Source of the DNA: Globodera rostochiensis
Taxonomy: Eukaryota > Nematoda > Chromadorea > Rhabditida > Heteroderidae
DNA: 64,000 bases
Direction: 5' to 3'
Assembly: GCA_018350325.1 (NCBI GenBank)
Contig: JAEVLN010000007.1
Location: forward strand, 2,657,856-2,721,855
Shown in pieces: positions 22,601 through 31,831 of the stretch. Below the pieces are notes generated by a model. The model saw only the letters and a program-made list of their open reading frames with translations. It had not been told where the DNA came from and did not search any database. The position numbers and the translations under genes are program-made. Within the stretch, counting starts at the first letter, position 1. Every line of letters starts with the position of its first letter.

Positions 22601-23077
22601 ATGTCTTCCAAAAAATTCCTAGACACTCCAAAAGAAGTTAGGCAAGCCCGAAATGAAAAAAATTATTTTAAAACACCTTCAACTCTCACCGATGAAAAAT
22701 ACTATGAAAAAGTAGCCCATCATACAAAAGAGTACGACACTTTCGGAATTAAAAAACACGTTACGCGCTTCTACTTCAAAAAACCGCCAAATACGACTGC
22801 CGTTGATGCCTTCAAACACACCATTCAAAAACTCATAGACGAGGGATGCAAAAATAATGACAAAATTCTCAAAATTTCATTAAATTTGCATTTTAAGGAA
22901 ATTTCGGACCCGATTATCATTCCACCCAGGCCCAGAGACCAAAATACGCCCGACGTCATACTGGATGAGCTGGTGAAGCTAGAACAATCGTATAGGGAAT
23001 TAAATTTGTTCGAGCAGGAAGCGTCCTTCATCGTCACCACTTATTGCATCCCGGAGGGCCATAGTAGCAAAGACTAA
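22601..23077 (+). CDS. Maverick ORF, 158 aa, unknown
   Basis: The start was chosen at MSSKKFLDTPKEVRQARNEK because the upstream part of the open frame reads like repeats. The protein is basic in its first half (TRFYFKKPPN) and mixed later, ending TTYCIPEGHSSKD. It sits 125 bp upstream of the polymerase on the same strand. The frame is intact and codon use is protein-like, including KLIDEGCKNNDKILKISLN. No domain was recognised. Possible roles include a structural or replication accessory protein, but the sequence does not show which. Confidence 0.65.
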   Translation: MSSKKFLDTPKEVRQARNEKNYFKTPSTLTDEKYYEKVAHHTKEYDTFGIKKHVTRFYFKKPPNTTAVDAFKHTIQKLIDEGCKNNDKILKISLNLHFKEISDPIIIPPRPRDQNTPDVILDELVKLEQSYRELNLFEQEASFIVTTYCIPEGHSSKD

Positions 23078-23201
23078 TTTTTTTTGAATAAATAAATGTT
23101 AATAATGCTTTCTTTGATTTTATTCGTTTGACTCGAAAAATATTTAAAAGCTGACCAGTTTAATCTTTATTTTTTGTTTTTTAGTTACTTTAAAACTCTC
23201 A

Positions 23202-26200
23202 ATGGCTTCGGCAAAAATTTTTCTTAAAGCAATCGAGGATGTTCGTAAAGAAAGCGGAGCCAAGGATTTGGGCCGCATTTCCGCGCCAAAGGGGAAATAT
23301 AGTAATAAAAAGCCAAAAAAAAATTTTATTTATAAATTTTAGGCCTTTTTTACGCGCTAGAGCTCTCGAGAAATTACCAATTGATAAATAAGGAAATAAC
23401 CGAAAATAAATTCCGCTATTTGACGAAAACTGCAAACAAACAACTGGACCTTGCGTTCGAACTCATGGAAAAAACGGGGATAGATGGGAGCGCACGGGCA
23501 TATGGAGTGGAGCATTTGGAGGGGGTTCAATCTTTTTGGGACAAGGAATACCCGGACATGTTTAGAATTGTTGCGTTTGATACGGTAAAAAATACCCTTT
23601 TTAAATTTATCTATTTTTTATTAAGAAGCGGGGGCTTAAGCCAATATTCAAAGGAGATGCCGTGAAAAAATATGAAGTTTGTGTGGTCTTGGACAATGGG
23701 CATTGGGACGGGGTGAAGAGCGTTTCCCGGTTTTTTGGGTTGAATTATTATTGTGTAAGCTGTGAAGTCGTCTATGATAGACCCGAGAGACATCGAATTG
23801 AATGTCGCGAAAGATGTAAGAATTGCTGCCGTATGGGATTTGGATATCCCTGCAAGAAGGAGTCGGGCACAGATCTTCACTGTGACATCTGCAACAAGGA
23901 CTTTTACAATGAGGGCTGTTTCGAGGAGCACAAAAAGAAAGCGTGTCGAATATATCACAAATGTAGGAAATGTGGAGAAGCGTTTAGAACCGATAGGAAG
24001 CACGTTTGCGGCGAAAAGTTTTGTAAATTTTGCGGCACTTCTCACCCCGGACGACAATGCCACATACCGGTAATTAAACAAAACAACAGGTTACCGAAAT
24101 ACAGAATTGTGGCCTATGACATGGAGACCGCCACCAGTGAAGAAAGGGAGCACATACCAAATTTAATTAGTGCTGCGCACACCTGCACCGATTGTTGTGA
24201 GGAGAAAAATAAAGAATGCGATATTTGTGTACCGGGACCGAGGCTGATTACTTGGTCGGCCGCTGATGGAATCGACCCTCTGAGCGAGTTTATTGATTGG
24301 ATTTTGGGTTTTAAGAACGCTGACACCATCGCATTTGCGCAATACGGAGGTCGTTACGATTCGCATTTTGTGCTTACGGGGTTGGCTGAAAAAGGATATG
24401 CGCCGGAAGTCTCGATGGCCGACTTGAAAATATATCAGATCCAAATGGGGAAATTGTATATTCGCGATTTTTGGATGTTAAGTCAAAATAAGCTCGCTGA
24501 CTTGCCTAAGACGTTGGAGCTTGGCATCCCTGCCAAGCTGTATTTCCCGCATAAATACAACAAGAACGAAAATTTTGGGAAAAAACTGCCACAACTCCCT
24601 CCCTTTGATGATTATGGCCCCGGGACTATGACAGAAGAAGGATATGGAAAATTCGCTGTCTGGTATGAGGAAAACAAAAATACGGAATTCGAGCTCGGAC
24701 AACAGCTGAAAGTGTATTGCGAAAACGATGTGGAAATACTTATGGCTGGGATTCTAAAGTTTAGAAGATTGTTTTTGGATATTACGAAGGATGACCAGAC
24801 ACCGCAAGGATTTGATATATTGAAACATAATATGACGATTGCGAGCGCCGTTATGAGTGTTTTTAGAGCCAAGTTTCTGAAGGGCCGGCATATCCCTATA
24901 ATACCCGAGGGCGGATTTGAGAAGGCAGAAAATCAGAGTAAAATTGCAGTAAAATATTTTGAGTGGCTGTCATATAGAGATGGTGTGAAGGTCCGACACG
25001 CCGGAAACGGCGGTGAGGTTGAATTTGGCGGAATGAAAGTCGATTGTGTAATTGGCACGCAGAAGAAAATTATCGAGTTTCAAGGATGTGTATTTCACGG
25101 ATGCCCCAGATGCTATCGCCCTTGGACGAAAGGACCGGACGGGAAAACAATGGAAGAAAAGCTTATGAGGACTGAAATGAAAATCGAAAGTTTGAGAGAT
25201 CTTTGCAAAAATTTTACTGTGGAGGAAGTGTGGGTAAGTGTCACAGAATGCTTAAGAAACAGCTAGCCTGGACATATGTTTTATGTCCGGGTATGTGGTT
25301 CATAAAATTTTAAAAAATCATCCCGACCATATTCCAACCCCCAACACTTTATAGGAATGCGATGTTAGGGCGCAACTAAAAAGGGATGACAAAATGAAGA
25401 CGTTTTTTGCTAATGTTTTGGACAAAGGCCCCATTAACCCTAGGGATGCTTATTCGGGTGGAAGGACTATGCCGTTTTGTTTGTATGCGGAGGCTTCGGA
25501 AAATGTAGAGATTGCCATGTTCGATATTATTTCGCTCTACCCTTCCGTGAATTACGACACCCCCTACCCCGTAGGAATACCAAAAATTGTGAAACGCGAT
25601 GAAGATGTGCTTTGGTAAAAAAATTTTATTTCATCGTCATAAAAAACTGTCAAATTTTTAAGGACTGAGCCAGAAGATGTGCCATACGATGGGCTGTTAA
25701 AAGTGAAAGTCATTTCACCGAAGACTTTGATGTATCCTTTATTGCCTGTGCATGTTGGGGGTAGGCTATTGTTTCCGCTTTGCGGTACTTGTGGAAAGAA
25801 AGAAAAAAAAGAATTTGTTCTGGCGAAGGATGAGAAGAAATGTGCGCATAATGAAGAGGAGAGGGCGTTGTTGGGGACTTTCACATCGATTGAGTTGCGT
25901 AAGGCGCTAGAGCTGGGGTACAAGGTCACCCATTTCTATCGGGCATACCATTTTGAGGAGTTTGACAACCAGTTGTTCAAAGGGTATGTGCGAATGTTTT
26001 TGAAAATTAAAGTTGAGGCGTCGGGATGGCCCCCAGAAGTGAACTCCGAAGAAGAAAAGAAGAAGTTTATGGAAATGTATAGAGCAAAGTACGCCATATG
26101 TCTGGACCGGAAAAATATAAAGAAGAACCCGGGCCTTAGGTTGATTGCAAAATTGGGTCTGAACTCTTTGTGGGGAAAATTTTCTATGCGGAATAATCTT

Positions 26201-27004
26201 AGCGAGAACAAAATTATTAAAAGTGCGGATGAGTGGGTAAAAATAATGCAGGATGACAGTCTTTTGGCCTCGGAACCAATAATGTTAAAAGATAACAAGA
26301 CAATGCGGGTGGCATTTAAGAAAAAGGTCCCTTTCGTGAAAGAACACAGGGTTTCAAACATAATTTTGTCTTTATGGTAAGAAATTTTGTCCAAAACTAA
26401 AAAAGAATATCCAATTAAGGACAACGAGCGCGGCGAGAATTAAATTGTACGAATACATGGAAACGGTTTATAAGGAGGAGGGGTGTAAATTACTATACTG
26501 CGACACGGACTCTTTAATTTTCACACACCCGAGGGGTGTTTGCCCTCTAAAAGAGGGGAAATTTTTAGGGTAAGAATTAAAACATGGTTTATAAAAAATA
26601 TTTAAACATTAAGAGAAATGACTCGGGAGTATGCGGACAACGAAATTTTAGAGTTCGTTTCTGGAGGGCCGAAACAGTATTCATTGAAGTTTAAGAGAAA
26701 GACAGACGGGCGGATATGGCAAAAGACGAAAATTAGAGGGATCACGCAAAACATGAATAATAAGATAGATTTTGATGAGTTTAAGAATATGGTTTTGGGG
26801 TACAAAAAAGGAAAAAAGATTAAATTCTTCTATCCGGATAAATTTGGGTAAGAAGATTCAGATTTTTTTGTATTACTTTTTTAATTTAGGCCGAAAAAAG
26901 ATGGGCGTGTGATTTCGCAGGACGTTCCAAAGAACTATGAGCCTGTACAGCAGAAGGGGATTATTGATAGTAATCTGAATGTTTTGCCTTTTGGATATTA
27001 TTGA
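23202..27004 (+). CDS. polB: Protein-primed family B DNA polymerase (Polinton type)
   Basis: Eight exons with GT..AG introns keep a single frame of about 1135 aa: 23202-23301, 23343-23584, 23641-25233, 25355-25614, 25663-26376, 26420-26569, 26614-26847, 26890-27004. Residues ~150-255 are a Cys/His-rich zinc-binding region (CDICNKDF, CRKCGEAF, CKFCGTSHPG). Exonuclease motifs are YDMETA (D274, E276), GGRYDSHF and YCENDVEIL. A Polinton-typical insert reads IIEFQGCVFHGCPRC (~590-605). Polymerase motif A is DIISLYPS (D702), motif B KLGLNSLWGKF (~895-905) and motif C YCDTDS (D998, D1000). All catalytic acids are present and no frame break was found. The enzyme would copy the element from its ends. 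Start ATG 23202 follows an AT-rich leader. Confidence 0.93.
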
Positions 27005-27455
27005 ATAAATATTTTTTACTTTTGTCCTTTATATTCTATCATTTGGGTAATAAAAACCTGGTATCAAATTGTCAAAATGGTTAAAATAAGAATATTCGGA
27101 AATAATAAAAAAAGGAAATGCTCGGATTTGTAAAGAAAAAATAATTTACGATATGTCTGAATTTTATCAGATCGTTTTAAACCAGCAAATTGAATTAATT
27201 AACCTAGAAAAAACCCCTCTGGGGATTGTCAAAATCTTTTATTTGCTTAAAAATAAATGAGTATAAATATGATTAAGTTCCTAAAAATATACATATGTTT
27301 TAAATGCAAAAAATGGTCTAAATTCGGTAACTTAATATTCCCAAAAAACTGTGGTTGCAAAACAGGTTGAAAATTTCTTGGTAGACGACTACACGGTTTA
27401 GGTTGCCGTTAAGACGTATAAAGTTGTTATTAAATTTTGTTATGGGGTATAAACC

Positions 27456-27464
27456 CTATAAAAG
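27456..27464 (+). promoter_or_regulatory. TATA-like element upstream of first helical ORF
   Basis: CTATAAAAG begins 27 bases before ATG 27483. The same nine bases precede the next gene (27958-27966). The very short leader suggests a second ATG at 27495 could be the used start. Confidence 0.45.
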
Positions 27465-27482
27465 ACAGACGATAACAAAAAT

Positions 27483-27956
27483 ATGAAAGCAAAAATGAAT
27501 TTTGAAAAAAATGAAACTGCAGCCAATGTGCTGTTAGAATTTTCAAAGAATGAAGCCGAAAGGCTTTGGCGGGAAATTGCCAAGTTGTCCGACGAGGTCG
27601 ACGACTATACCCGGTCTGCTAAGGGGGCCTTAACTCGAGCAGTTAAAGCTCGAGAAAAAGTTCCTTCTGACGAGGATGTTGGAGAATGGTTTCGGAAAAT
27701 TACGGATTCCATATTGGAAATATATGCGACTAGAGACAAAATACACGCGGAGAGACATAAAGCCGAAACGGTATGGCTTGCGGTTGGGAGAAGCACGGAT
27801 GTGGAACGAGTGAGGGAGTTGGAAAAGACTATGTTGAAAGGGCAAACTGCTGCGAAAATCTTCCATTCAGAAGCCAGGCGGATTCGCTCCCGGATTTTAA
27901 ATCTAGAAAATTGGCTTCAGTCTGAGGTGTTAGCATTTCTTGATGTTTTGGAATAA
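27483..27956 (+). CDS. Maverick small helical protein A, 157 aa
   Basis: A charged, heptad-like, probably all-helical protein (SKNEAERLWREIAKLSDEV, AKGALTRAVKAREK) with no signal peptide. It is related to the next gene: both have a P(S/N)DE...WF turn (VPSDEDVGEWF here, NPNDENKLWF there) between helices, then DKI..E.HK and a terminal A..(A/F)..EA(R/K) helix. It lies about 480 bp after the polymerase on the same strand. No known domain was recognised. The intact frame and paralogy argue that the pair is functional cargo. It could be structural (virion-like) or an accessory factor; nothing settles this. Confidence 0.7.
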   Translation: MKAKMNFEKNETAANVLLEFSKNEAERLWREIAKLSDEVDDYTRSAKGALTRAVKAREKVPSDEDVGEWFRKITDSILEIYATRDKIHAERHKAETVWLAVGRSTDVERVRELEKTMLKGQTAAKIFHSEARRIRSRILNLENWLQSEVLAFLDVLE

Positions 27957-27957
27957 T

Positions 27958-27966
27958 CTATAAAAG
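27958..27966 (+). promoter_or_regulatory. TATA-like element upstream of second helical ORF
   Basis: CTATAAAAG 39 bases before ATG 27997 and directly after the stop of the previous gene, identical to the element at 27456. This spacing fits a TSS just before the start codon. Confidence 0.45.
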
Positions 27967-27996
27967 AAAAAAACAAATATACAAAAAAAACAAAAA

Positions 27997-28620
27997 ATGA
28001 TAAAGATATTAATATTTGGAGTTCTTGTGTTGGGTATAAACAGTTGCGATCTTTCAAAAGAAGAAAAAGAGCAGCTAAATTCTGCTAGGCGTGCCATTGA
28101 GAGGGCATATGCCGATGTCGGGAGACTAGTTCATGAATCCCGGGATTTTGCAACGACAGCCCATACCGCGAGAAGGGATGCACGGAAAAACATGGACAGA
28201 AATCCTAATGACGAAAATAAATTATGGTTTGAGAGACTGGCTGAAGGTGTCCGCAAAGTGCATCATTTGGCAGACAAAATAAATGACGAAGCACACAAAA
28301 TAGGAACCGCTAAAAACGATATGGAAAAATGTCTAGATCGTAAAGATCTTATAATGTGTCGAGAACTGGCAAATACTGCCAAAAATGCTCTCGAAGAAGC
28401 CAAAAAATACAGAAAAGAGATTGGAGACTCTTATCGAAATGCCTATACGCAAACCGATCTCGGAATAGCCGAATTAGCAGACAAGGTTAGAGAATCCGGA
28501 GGCCGTGCTAAAATCCAGAACGAAAAACGCCCTACTGCGCCGAAAAGACCGACAGTTATTCCCACACTCCCTAGTGGCGCGATGCCTGTCTATGATGATA
28601 TTGATGTTGAAAGAGGATAA
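27997..28620 (+). CDS. Maverick small helical protein B with signal peptide, 207 aa
   Basis: The N-terminus MIKILIFGVLVLGINSC has a basic start, a hydrophobic core and a small-residue end, as in a signal peptide. Residues ~20-160 are heptad-rich helices (SARRAIERAYADVGRLVHES, TARRDARKNMDRNPNDEN) related to the upstream protein A. The C-terminus is a Pro/Lys-rich tail (NEKRPTAPKRPT) ending in acidic DDIDVERG. Cys at ~112 and ~121 (KCLDRKDLIMC) may pair. It would be secreted or membrane-exposed. This gene is convergent with the integrase. The function is unknown; Mavericks in other nematodes are known to carry extra cargo genes, but no match to those was recognised. Confidence 0.72.
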   Translation: MIKILIFGVLVLGINSCDLSKEEKEQLNSARRAIERAYADVGRLVHESRDFATTAHTARRDARKNMDRNPNDENKLWFERLAEGVRKVHHLADKINDEAHKIGTAKNDMEKCLDRKDLIMCRELANTAKNALEEAKKYRKEIGDSYRNAYTQTDLGIAELADKVRESGGRAKIQNEKRPTAPKRPTVIPTLPSGAMPVYDDIDVERG

Positions 28621-28625
28621 ACACA

Positions 28626-28905
28626 AAAAATAGGTGAAAACAGGTGAACACAAAATAGGTGAAATCGGGTGAAATTTCACCTAATACTTAACAGGGAAGG
28701 GTGTGAATAAGGTGTGGCTTTTCATATACCTCATACCCAACATACTCGACTAATCATACCGGTTGCCATACTTTGTCATACTTTTGTCATACTTTGTCAT
28801 AAGTAGTCATAATTTTCATACAACAGTCATACTTCGTCATATCCCTAGTAAGGCTTTTGTCATACCCTCGTCATACTTTGTCATAAATAGTCATAATATG
28901 TCCCG
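28626..28905. repeat. Short-word repeats between convergent Maverick genes
   Basis: 28626-28682 holds AAAATAGGTGAAA words ending in a complementary TTTCACCTA, a possible stem. 28740-28905 holds about ten imperfect TCATACTTTGTCATA-type words. It lies between the convergent helical gene and integrase gene, so it may include both 3' ends. Confidence 0.7.
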
Positions 28906-29057
28906 CCATAGTGATCATTCTCACATCTAAGTCTTAGTTTATGATGTCCTAGTCTTACATTTGCATAACATTGTGATCGTTTGTCCTAATACTCATACTG
29001 TTTTGCCTTCTGTTCCTTTTTTTTACCATTACATCACGGGTGTGGAAAAATTCCGTT

Positions 29058-30134
29058 CTATTTCCATTCAATATCTGTATCTTTTACCCAGCTGTTTGGT
29101 TTGTTTGGGTCTGCCAACCATCGTACAAAATGTTCTTTGACTCCTCTTCGAACTCGTGTTTTTAAGATCTCTGCAAGTCTGGGGTCCTCTGATACTTTTA
29201 CAAGCTCTTGATTATAGAAAATCCCTTTTATGTTTTCACCTTTAAGATCTTCAATACGATAAGATTGGGGAACGGTCGAAAGGACTTTGGCAATTTTGAA
29301 TATTTCTTCAGTAAAATTAGGGTAATACCCTTTTGCAAATACACCTTTTTCTTTAGTAATTCGAATGGTTTCCCCCTGTTTAAATTTCGATTCAATGTTT
29401 GGTTCTTCCCTTTCACCGTATACCTTTTCCCATAGGGCTCTGGCGTTTTTAAACGTTACATCATTCGGCTTCATTCCTATTGTTCTATGGACACTATTAT
29501 TAATATTTTTAATAATTTGATCAATGACATCAACCCACCTACGCGTGTCGTTCTGCGTAAAGTATCTGTATAGTCGTTCTTTTATTGTTCGATTAGCCCT
29601 CTCCACAACTCCCGCATGGAGATGGGGGCTATGCATTACATGTTTTATTATTGTTTTGTCCTCGAAATATTTTTTCATTTTGTTTGCTTGAAATTCTAGA
29701 CCGCTATCACTATATATTTTCATAGGTAAAACTTTGGCTTTTTGGAATACTTTTTCAAAAGCCTCTATCATGTCTTCACTTTTCTTCGACTTTACCGGCG
29801 CGACAAAAAGCATTCGGCTCAGAACATCTATGCAGACGAGTAAATATTTGTAGCCGTTATTTTGTTTCGTCAGTTGGTCGAAAATACAAAGGTCGCATTG
29901 CCAATCGGTATGAAAGCCGCTAGGTATTGTTTTTAGTTTTGGAAATCTTTTTCTAATGGGTTTATGGAGAGTGTAAGTTTTTTGTTTTTCGAGAAAATTC
30001 GTAACGTGCTCCATTTTAATTTTTGGATTTACCTTCCTTGCTTCTTCTAAAATTTTATTTATTCCCGCAAAACTTGCCGAAGATTTGAGATCATAATAAA
30101 CTTTTGATAAAATTTTATCTATAGCCTTGCCCAT
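29058..30134 (-). CDS. Polinton-type integrase (DDE, rve domain)
   Basis: 358 aa in a single exon on minus. The N-terminal part ends TYTLHKPIRKRFPK, the usual lead-in to the core of Polinton integrases. The catalytic triad is D81 (WQCDLCIF), D143 (YSDSGLEF) and E179 (GVVERANRTIKE), giving DD35E spacing. After the core comes NNSVHRTIGMKPNDV, typical of the family. The last ~40 residues (GVKEHFVRWLADPNKPNSW) resemble a chromodomain, which would guide integration to chromatin. No frame break was seen. It would cut and join the element ends, matching the exact TIRs and 6 bp duplication. It is convergent with the cargo genes and ends ~300 bp inside the right inverted repeat. Confidence 0.93.
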   Translation of the reverse strand: MGKAIDKILSKVYYDLKSSASFAGINKILEEARKVNPKIKMEHVTNFLEKQKTYTLHKPIRKRFPKLKTIPSGFHTDWQCDLCIFDQLTKQNNGYKYLLVCIDVLSRMLFVAPVKSKKSEDMIEAFEKVFQKAKVLPMKIYSDSGLEFQANKMKKYFEDKTIIKHVMHSPHLHAGVVERANRTIKERLYRYFTQNDTRRWVDVIDQIIKNINNSVHRTIGMKPNDVTFKNARALWEKVYGEREEPNIESKFKQGETIRITKEKGVFAKGYYPNFTEEIFKIAKVLSTVPQSYRIEDLKGENIKGIFYNQELVKVSEDPRLAEILKTRVRRGVKEHFVRWLADPNKPNSWVKDTDIEWK

Positions 30135-30435
30135 TTTTTTTTCAAAAAATTTTTTTCTCTGTTCCTATTTATGTGTTTTTCTTCATTTCAAGGCATACAA
30201 TGGTGGGTGAGGGAAATGTTGTTGGCAGAAGGGGGGGGGGGAGTTGTGCGGGGCTCGTGCGTGCGTGTGTTTTTGTTCTCTAACTGTCTCCTCTTACCAT
30301 ACTCTCTCGCTGAAAAATGTGGATTGAGCGGTGGGGAGGGAATGGTCAGGCAGGAAGAAAGTGATGTCGCCGGTGGAAGCGTGAGGGGTCAAAAATTTGG
30401 GGCGGGTGTTCCGGAAGCGAAGTAGAAGGGCCGTG
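30135..30435. other. Maverick right interior, non-coding
   Basis: Probable integrase promoter side (minus). It contains a run of 10 G at about 30232 and GT-rich words. No gene. Confidence 0.5.
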
Positions 30436-30739
30436 TTTTGGGGCATGATTTCGGGTCAGATCGGTACCTTTTCATACATTTAAATCTGGCGCTCAGCCGG
30501 CCTCAATATCTGTATGTCTTTTCCTTTAAAAGTTTGGCGCTTATTTGGCTTTCCCGGGAGGGAGGGAAGGTGGGGGATGGGGGGGGGACGGGTTGGGAGG
30601 GAGGGAGGGAGGTGTTGGCTCGGGATGGAGGGAAGGGGGGGGGGGTGTGCGGAAAGGGGTAGGGGGTGAGGGCTTGGGAGAGAGGGAAGGGTTAGACACG
30701 TCGAGAATTTTGGAACGGAAATCTTGGCCCTATTCTGCT
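30436..30739. repeat. Maverick terminal inverted repeat, right
   Basis: Reverse complement of 18102-18410, starting TTTTGGGGCATGATTT and ending at TTCTGCT. The purine-rich stretch (GGGAGGGAGGG words) is the complement of the C-rich part of the left repeat. TSD GATATC follows at 30740-30745. Confidence 0.92.
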
Positions 30740-30751
30740 GATATCAAAATT

Positions 30752-31815
30752 TTACTTGGGGCCTGTGCCTGATTCGAGCGGTCTTATAAAGGACAACACT
30801 TTGTCTTCATGGGGTCGGACAAAGAAAAGGTCTAATGGCTGCTGTTCCTTCATGACATTGGACTTCGAGAGTAGTCTCGGCTGCCCGTCAGAAGAGAGAA
30901 ATTTGCCAACGGCATTACGCCTAAAAATTGACGTTTCAGTTAAGGCCCCACTTCAGGGTTTGACAATTTGTTTAGCAAACTTTTAGCTTTCTGGGTGAGT
31001 CCATCTGTGTCGATGGAAGCCGCCGGGTAATTAAGTCAAGACCGGAACTTAAAAATCAGGAGCAGACCGTTTTCTATACCTAAGGTTCAATTTTTGAAAA
31101 AATAAAAAAGGCCCTCGCCCAATCCTTAATTGTAATATGAAAGCAGGAATTTGAATTAATGTCTTCTAAATCTAAGTGTAAAAAATGCCATAAATGTTTA
31201 CGTTAAAAAGAAAATGTTTCGGGCAGCACCGAGCGGCAACAACATCAAATCTGCTTGTTCAGAGTTTTGCTGTCCGGCAATAAAAAGTTGTGCAGCTGCT
31301 CTAACAATATCATTGTTGTCCGTCGAGTACTGCGATGCCCCGCCGGCGCCACCCCCGTCGTCGTCGTTGTCCGGCGGGCGATTCGTGGAAAATTTCTTTG
31401 CCAAATTCTTCAAAAAGTTATCATATTCGCTGCCCAAATTGAGTTCGAGGAGTCGTTTAAGCATTTCGGCATATTTGTCCGTTGTTGAAGGAGGCAGAGG
31501 ATCATTAAGCACTTTCTTGATCTTTTCGATTGCATCTTCGGAAGGCGGAACGGTACTTGTTTTTTAAATTTAACAAACATTATTTAAAGTTTATTTTTAT
31601 TCTGTTGCTGTCATTTTTGATTTAAAAAATTGTTTAACGGCTATCATCGATCACGGGGATTGATAATTTGCGAAATGGGCGAAGCAAATAAATTTATTTA
31701 AAAAATTGTTTGTAATCTAATGTGTTCACTGACGCCGTTGATTCATCATTCTGCGGCAAATTTTTTGTCATTAAAACTTCATCGATATATTTGTCTGCTA
31801 ATTTGTCCAATTGCT
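30752..31815 (-). CDS. Unknown multi-exon gene, 3' exons, beside Maverick
   Basis: On minus, three or four exon-like frames are bounded by splice signals. ~31813-31730 reads QLDKLADKYIDEVLMTKNLP. 31555-31202 reads TVPPSEDAIEKIKKVLNDPL, then KYAEMLKRLLELNLGSEYDN, an Asp/Gly-rich stretch and DNNDIVRAAAQLFIAG. A possible small exon near 31000 reads SIDTDGLTQKAKSLLNKLSN. 30920-30752 starts after TTTTTAG and reads RNAVGKFLSSDGQPRLLSKS, ending RPLESGTGPK and TAA. The Maverick target duplication lies 6 bases after that stop. The satellite array begins just upstream of the first visible exon, so the 5' part is missing or lies beyond it. No domain was recognised. Confidence 0.5.
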
Positions 31816-31831
31816 CCCCGCATATGTTAGT

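Larger units (their letters stand above)
18102..30739. mobile_element. Maverick/Polinton DNA transposon, 12.6 kb
   Basis: Both ends are exact: the element starts AGCAGAATAGGGCCAAG at 18102 and ends with the reverse complement, CTTGGCCCTATTCTGCT, at 30739. GATATC flanks both sides (18096-18101 and 30740-30745) as a 6 bp target duplication. AG..CT ends, long inverted repeats and 6 bp duplications are hallmarks of Polintons. Cargo: DNA polymerase B (23202-27004), integrase (29058-30134, minus), a 158 aa ORF, two related helical proteins and an adenylate cyclase remnant. The length is below the usual 15-20 kb and no major capsid, minor capsid, packaging ATPase or maturation protease was recognised. 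Replication and integration genes look open. Confidence 0.93.
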
